NCBI GenBank assembly: GCA_004322325.1
Contig: SCTP01000242.1
Span: forward strand, 1-9,079
DNA length: 9,079 bases
Reading direction: 5' to 3'
Source of the DNA: Gammaproteobacteria bacterium
GTDB lineage: Bacteria; Pseudomonadota; Gammaproteobacteria; DSM-16500
Of this stretch, positions 5,805 through 9,079 are shown in pieces (within the stretch, counting starts at the first letter, position 1; every line of letters starts with the position of its first letter). Both the position numbers and the translations under genes were made by a program. The notes below the pieces were generated by a model that was given only the letters and a program-made list of their open reading frames with translations, ran no database searches and was not told the origin of the DNA.

Positions 5805-6047
5805 ATGAGCAATACCGTACGTTGGAATATCGCCGTCTCGCAAGACACCGATCAAGCCCTCCGCCTATTTTTAGCAAGCCAAGGCGGCGGCAAAAAGGGT
5901 GATTTGTCGCGCTTTATAGAAGAAGCGGTACGAACGCATATTTTAGAATTAACCGCAGACCAAACTAAAGCAGCAAATGCTAATATCAGCGAAGAAGATT
6001 TAGCCGCTATCGTTGAAGAAGCTATTGAATGGGCACGTAATCATTAA
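5805..6047 (+). CDS. Ribbon-helix-helix (CopG-like) antitoxin
   Basis: This 80-residue protein begins with VRWNIAVS, the DNA-contacting beta strand of the ribbon-helix-helix fold, followed by two helices around DQALRLFLASQ and DLSRFIEEAVRTHIL. The acidic C-terminal part (residues 50-80, ending EEAIEWARNH) is the usual toxin-binding region. The protein would dimerise, repress its own promoter and mask the PIN RNase encoded next. GAGG at 5793-5796, 8 bases before the ATG, supports the start. Its TAA overlaps the toxin ATG by one base (TAATG), giving coupled translation. It is close to the right arm of module copy 2. Length and motifs are normal for an antitoxin. Confidence 0.85.
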   Translation: MSNTVRWNIAVSQDTDQALRLFLASQGGGKKGDLSRFIEEAVRTHILELTADQTKAANANISEEDLAAIVEEAIEWARNH

Positions 6048-6466
6048 TGCGCGTGGTACTTGACACCAATGTGCTATTGAGTGCGCTTATTTCCCCATAT
6101 GGCACCTCTGATATTATTTATCGCTCTTGGCTAACAGCTAAATTTGAGCTTGTGACTTCTGTTACACAACTTGATGAATTACGTCGTGCTAGTCGCTATC
6201 CAAAGTTCAAGGCCATTTTGCAACCTTCAAGAGTAGGTACGATGATTAATAACCTTCAACATGCCATCATCTTAGATCAAGACCATCTTATCGCCCCTAT
6301 TGAGCTTAATGATCCTAATGATACATTCTTGCTTAGCATGGCTATAGCAGGCATGGCAGATTATCTTGTAACAGGCGATCGCCGAGCGGGTTTGCTACAA
6401 AAAGAAAACATAGGACGCACGCGTGTTATGACGCCGGCTGTTTTTTGTGAAAAGATAACAAAATGA
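6047..6466 (+). CDS. PIN-domain toxin (putative RNase, COG1569-like)
   Basis: This 139-residue protein is a single PIN domain. The metal-binding acidic residues are all in place: Asp6 in VVLDTNVLLSAL, Glu44 in TQLDELRR, Asp92 in NDPNDTFLLSMA and Asp111 in LVTGDRR. PIN toxins are Mg-dependent ribonucleases that inhibit growth by cutting tRNA, rRNA or mRNA; the target here is unknown. The LDTNVLLSALISPYGT start is typical of the PIN family paired with RHH antitoxins, not the VapC pattern. Start overlap with the antitoxin stop supports one operon. No defect is seen. It converges on the leftward gene ending at 6557, with a 90-bp gap lacking an obvious terminator. Confidence 0.9.
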   Translation: MRVVLDTNVLLSALISPYGTSDIIYRSWLTAKFELVTSVTQLDELRRASRYPKFKAILQPSRVGTMINNLQHAIILDQDHLIAPIELNDPNDTFLLSMAIAGMADYLVTGDRRAGLLQKENIGRTRVMTPAVFCEKITK

Positions 6467-6556
6467 TCCATTCTACTCTACGACCTAAAAATTCTGGAGC
6501 AAATCACCCTGGACTATAACGACATCAAGACATCAACATCTGCCACCCATCTTGAG

Positions 6557-7360
6557 TTATGGCTTAAACTTAGCCTCATTAGCATCAGGAACCTTGATGT
6601 TCTCCGCCGCGCATTCCCATCTGATATTCCGCCACCCATTGGCAATAAGCTCACTGGTTCCATGTCTCTCGTTAAGATTATTCATAGCATTTGTAGCTAT
6701 CAAAATATCCCGCCTTGTACATTGCGCTCCACCCCAACCTTCAAAGAACTGTTGAGTAGGCTTTGGTGGAATCTGCTGCACCACAGGTGTTGATGGTGGT
6801 ATTTGTTGGCCAACAGACTTCGGCTGAAAGAACTGCTGAGTGATAGGTTTTGGTTTTGACTGGACTGGCTGCATTAGCTCTGCCTTCTGAACCACAGGTT
6901 TCGGTGGCATCAGATTATCTGCAATCTCCGGTACATTCTTGGTCAGCGTATCTGCGCTGTCAATGGTTGCGATAACAGAAACAACTGGCTCCATGGCATC
7001 CCCAATCACCGCGTCAACAGGATTGATAATATGGTTAACCGTATTGGTAATAGGCGCAACCATCTTGTCTACTACCTGCCCTTTAACAACAGCAGCCACT
7101 GCCTGCTGAAGAGTGCCGCCACCAGTTAAAATTGCAACAGGGGTCAGTACTGCATTTACGGGACTCAAGACCTTGTTGATGGGAGTAATAATCTGTGCGA
7201 CGGGTGCCACAACGGGCGCTATCACTTTTGCAACCGGCTCAGTAATCGGCTTTGTGAGTTTCTGCGTAGTGTCATCGACTTTTTTTACAACCTTGGCAGA
7301 TTCTTTCACTATCTTCTTTACTACCTTATCAGGACGTCGAATCGCATGCTTAAGCTTCAT
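6557..7360 (-). CDS. Pro/Val/Lys-rich protein of unknown function
   Basis: This 267-residue protein is not recognised. Residues 1-30 are strongly basic (KVVKKIVKESAKVVKKV). Residues 35-78 repeat a short P-V/I-x-x-V/I-L/I unit (KPITEPVAKVIAPVVAPVAQ and on), followed by GGG and a second Val/Ile/Pro stretch to about 135. Residues 150-207 are a Pro/Gln linker with repeated QQFF and QQIPP. The C-terminal 55 residues (from CTRRDILIATNAMNNLNERH to the end) look like a small folded domain. There is no signal peptide. AGGAG at 7368-7372 with a 7-base spacer fixes the start. It lies 42 bp after the deoxyribosyltransferase-like gene on the same strand and could share its transcript, but its codon use is clearly more GC-rich, suggesting a separate origin. 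A phage structural or scaffold-like role is possible, without evidence. Confidence 0.65.
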   Translation of the reverse strand: MKLKHAIRRPDKVVKKIVKESAKVVKKVDDTTQKLTKPITEPVAKVIAPVVAPVAQIITPINKVLSPVNAVLTPVAILTGGGTLQQAVAAVVKGQVVDKMVAPITNTVNHIINPVDAVIGDAMEPVVSVIATIDSADTLTKNVPEIADNLMPPKPVVQKAELMQPVQSKPKPITQQFFQPKSVGQQIPPSTPVVQQIPPKPTQQFFEGWGGAQCTRRDILIATNAMNNLNERHGTSELIANGWRNIRWECAAENIKVPDANEAKFKP

Positions 7361-7402
7361 ATAACTACTCCTATCTAAATCTGAATTATCAACCTGCTCA
7401 TC

Positions 7403-8223
7403 TTAAAAATAAAGATTATCCAACCAATCCTTTTTACAAGTAAAAATAACTTCTAATCCAAAACCTTTAGCAAAACCAGCTTCAAAATATACACCGCCAC
7501 GATTACCTGTCAAATCAGCTATTACAAATTTGCTACGGCGTATCAAAGCAATAATCTCATCGACAACCACACCATTGTGTGGATGTTTATCAATTCTAAT
7601 TGGCTCGAATCCTGCTTGCTTTATAGCAGGTTCTATAGCATTTTGCCATGCGGAATTTAGACTATCGTCAAACCACATTGCACAAAATCCCAAATTACTA
7701 TTTACATTTTTACTTAGATTTTCGATATAAGAAAAACCTTCTGGAGTGATCATTAATTGAAAATCCACATTATTTTGATTATTATTTGTAATAAATTCTT
7801 TTCTTGCAAGATAGTCCATTAAATAACGAACTTCCTTTTCATTATATGCCCAACAAATACTCACCAATTCCATCAACACATCATCAGTACTACCAAATTT
7901 AATAGGAATATATGATCCTGGATATTTAGTCTTACTATTTAACCATAACAAAAATTTTTGTCCTTTTTCGTACACATTAGGCATTCTTAAGTTAAGCAAT
8001 CGATCATAATCACTTTGCTTAATTTTTTCTAATTGATGCTCTCTTATCCAGCCACTTACTTTAGCAATAATGGAATCATTTTTTTCTTTATTATCTTCCA
8101 TCACCTCATGAGTAACAAAAAACTCCCCACACCGTCTGCATGTAATCCTAATCCATCCATCTGATGTATTTACTGTGTCCGCTTCTTCCTTACATGAAAC
8201 ACAATATTTTTTCGAACGTCCAT
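7403..8223 (-). CDS. Zinc-ribbon, winged-helix and nucleoside-deoxyribosyltransferase/TIR-like protein, frameshifted near start
   Basis: The uninterrupted frame with a usual start is 7403-8104 (GTG, 233 residues), but the same frame is open to about 8240 and encodes a zinc ribbon, YCVSC...TCRRCGE (C-x2-C, 17 residues, C-x2-C). The only well-placed start is ATG 8223 with AAGGA at 8230-8234, one frame off; the frames join by a -1 shift at A-AAA-AAT (8206-8212), giving about 273 residues. In 233-residue numbering, 75-130 resemble a winged helix ending MITPEGFSYIENL, and 138-224 hold FCAMWFDDSL, RIDKHPHNGVVVDEI, SKFVIADLTG and GGVYFEAGFA, the pattern of nucleoside 2-deoxyribosyltransferase/TIR-like domains (Asp197, Glu208). 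Such domains hydrolyse or transfer N-glycosidic bonds, often of NAD or nucleotides. The protein stops at LYF, where relatives continue, so it may be truncated. It lies 26 bp after the HEPN-motif gene. Confidence 0.7.
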
Positions 8224-8229
8224 TATATT

Positions 8230-8234
8230 TCCTT
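8230..8234 (-). promoter_or_regulatory. Ribosome binding site selecting the frameshifted start at 8223
   Basis: The minus strand reads AAGGA, 6 bases before ATG 8223. The alternative starts at 8104 (GTG) and 8101 (ATG) have only an AGG two bases before the ATG, too close to work well. This site is the main reason to think the zinc-ribbon exon-like segment belongs to the gene and that the frame break is real. Confidence 0.6.
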
Positions 8235-8249
8235 AAAAATTATCAAATT

Positions 8250-8954
8250 TCAACGCTTCTTTAAACAAACATCAACTTGCTCAACAAACCAACAAGAAAC
8301 TTCCAATAATTTAATTGCATGTCTTTTCATATCATCTTTTTTTCTTTGTCTACGTCTACGATACTTATCATCTACAGCATCCATTTCATGAATAATTTGA
8401 TTTCTTGCCTGAAATGTATTTTTAAAATCATTAATATTTGCTGGCTTATCAATACCAAATAAATCAGAAATAGAGCATAACTGATCAATACTTTGAAGAC
8501 TACCTCCTGTTGCATATTCGATAATTTGATCAATTAGCATTTCATCAGGGTGATTAGAAATAAGAGCTTCCGCAATAGCTTCTCCTTCTCTTTTCTCTTG
8601 GATTTTTTTTAAGAACAAAGTATGAATTTGTGATTTGACTCTATCACGAGCTTTTTCATTTACCTTAATTACTTCATGTAAAGAATCTTTTACTATACTT
8701 TTTATTGAAGCATCTAGTGCAGCTCCTGACATGACAAGCATAGCCCGTAAAATATCTTGATCTGTATGAAGCGGAGCCCCTTTTCCTCGTTGCTTCGTTA
8801 TTTTTTTATACGCATTCCAAAGCTGGTTAACAGATTCTATTCCATAATTAATTAAGTTATGCGCACTTTCTAACTCAGAGCTTTCTGGTTTAGAGGGATA
8901 ATCAAAAATTTTATCAGAATTTTCAGATTTTAGCTTTGCATTAGATTCGGTCAT
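8250..8954 (-). CDS. HEPN-motif protein, possible RNase or partner of a defence pair
   Basis: This 234-residue, mainly helical protein has a polar N-terminus (1-30), a helix around residues 68-96 (LRAMLVMSGAALDASIKSIV), a charged middle, and FQARNQIIHEMD at 182-193. Arg184-Asn185-x3-His189 is the R-x4-H signature of HEPN nucleases, here of the RNxxxH form common in RiboL-PSP-HEPN-like proteins. A basic patch follows (KYRRRRQRKKDDMKRH, 197-212), possibly nucleic-acid binding. HEPN proteins are metal-independent RNases in many toxin and phage-defence systems, or inactive helical partners. AAGGA at 8964-8968, 9 bases before the ATG, supports the start. It is the first gene of a leftward set and its own promoter must lie in 8955-9074, within or beside module copy 3. 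A short inverted repeat, CACTA (8996-9000) and TAGTG (9010-9014), lies there. Confidence 0.7.
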   Translation of the reverse strand: MTESNAKLKSENSDKIFDYPSKPESSELESAHNLINYGIESVNQLWNAYKKITKQRGKGAPLHTDQDILRAMLVMSGAALDASIKSIVKDSLHEVIKVNEKARDRVKSQIHTLFLKKIQEKREGEAIAEALISNHPDEMLIDQIIEYATGGSLQSIDQLCSISDLFGIDKPANINDFKNTFQARNQIIHEMDAVDDKYRRRRQRKKDDMKRHAIKLLEVSCWFVEQVDVCLKKR

Positions 8955-9008
8955 TTTTGCATATCCTTTTGCAATTACTTAATCAAATTTCTGCGCACTA
9001 TTCTTTTT

Positions 9009-9079
9009 TTAGTGACAAAATGGTGACACTATTAGAAGGTCATCAAAAAAATTGTTGTAACCAATTGATTCTACTGGAG
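9009..9079. repeat. Attachment-site-like module, copy 3 (cut by window end)
   Basis: The left arm is TTAGTGACAAA (9009-9019) and ATGGTGACACT (9020-9030). After 44 bp, as in the other two copies, TGGAG begins at 9075, the first five core bases. The preceding bases ATTGATTCTAC match those before the core of copy 2. The rest of the core and the right arm would lie beyond 9079. The identical spacing makes a chance match unlikely. Confidence 0.65.

Larger units (their letters stand above)
5574..9074. mobile_element. Second tandem cassette (3501 bp), recombinase-less, CIME-like
   Basis: The cassette is bounded by the core starting at 5574 and the truncated core starting at 9075. Its cargo is a rightward RHH/PIN toxin-antitoxin operon and a leftward set of three genes: HEPN-motif protein, zinc-ribbon/deoxyribosyltransferase-like protein and a Pro/Val/Lys-rich protein. 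No integrase is present. The length differs by only 2 bp from the first cassette although the cargo is unrelated. The right boundary rests on the left arm, the 44-bp spacing and only five core bases before the window ends. Confidence 0.45.

Noticed and set aside
8164..8391. Rightward reading frame opposite the HEPN-motif gene.
   Set aside because: It overlaps the better supported leftward genes, has no ribosome site and its product is low in coding character.

Overview
The window looks like an AT-rich accessory region of a Gammaproteobacterium. A host-associated member of the Legionellales is a reasonable guess, because of the N-terminal part of a leucine-rich-repeat protein at the left edge, the AbiE and RHH/PIN toxin-antitoxin modules, and the overall base composition. 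The genus cannot be fixed from the sequence. There are no rRNA genes, no complete tRNA gene, no CRISPR array and no integrase or transposase gene.

The main structural feature is a repeated attachment-site-like module found three times: 1994-2240, 5508-5743, and 9009 to the window end, where it is cut. Each copy has the same parts. There is a left arm of 11-bp direct repeats of the type nTGGnnACAnn, then exactly 44 bp, then a core whose minus strand reads as the 3' half of a tRNA (alanine-like). In the two complete copies a right arm of two more 11-bp repeats starts exactly 148 bp after the core start. The cores start at 2071, 5574 and 9075, so the modules bound two cassettes of 3503 and 3501 bp. 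Because both complete modules have both arms (P-O-P' in phage terms), they look like internal junctions of a tandem array of elements accreted at one tRNA gene, not the array's outer ends.

Layout: (1) 1-1993, leftward LRR gene (running off the window), then a leftward class II aldolase-family gene. (2) First cassette, 2071-5573: a DJ-1/PfpI gene of isonitrile-hydratase type, an AbiEi/AbiEii type IV toxin-antitoxin operon with a promoter buried in an inverted-repeat operator, and two tiny membrane-protein ORFs. (3) Second cassette, 5574-9074: a rightward RHH antitoxin/PIN toxin operon whose -35 box is supplied by the module's right arm; then, leftward, a possible operon of a HEPN-motif protein, a zinc-ribbon/winged-helix/nucleoside-deoxyribosyltransferase-like (TIR-like) protein, and a Pro/Val/Lys-rich protein of unknown function.

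A working model is that toxin-antitoxin pairs stabilise small recombinase-less (CIME-like) elements that carry accessory or defence cargo and move with an integrase supplied from elsewhere in the array. The HEPN plus deoxyribosyltransferase-like pair is the best candidate for an undescribed defence system. Its second gene, however, needs a -1 frameshift at an A6 run to join its zinc ribbon to the rest, and it seems short at the C-terminus, so it may be decaying.
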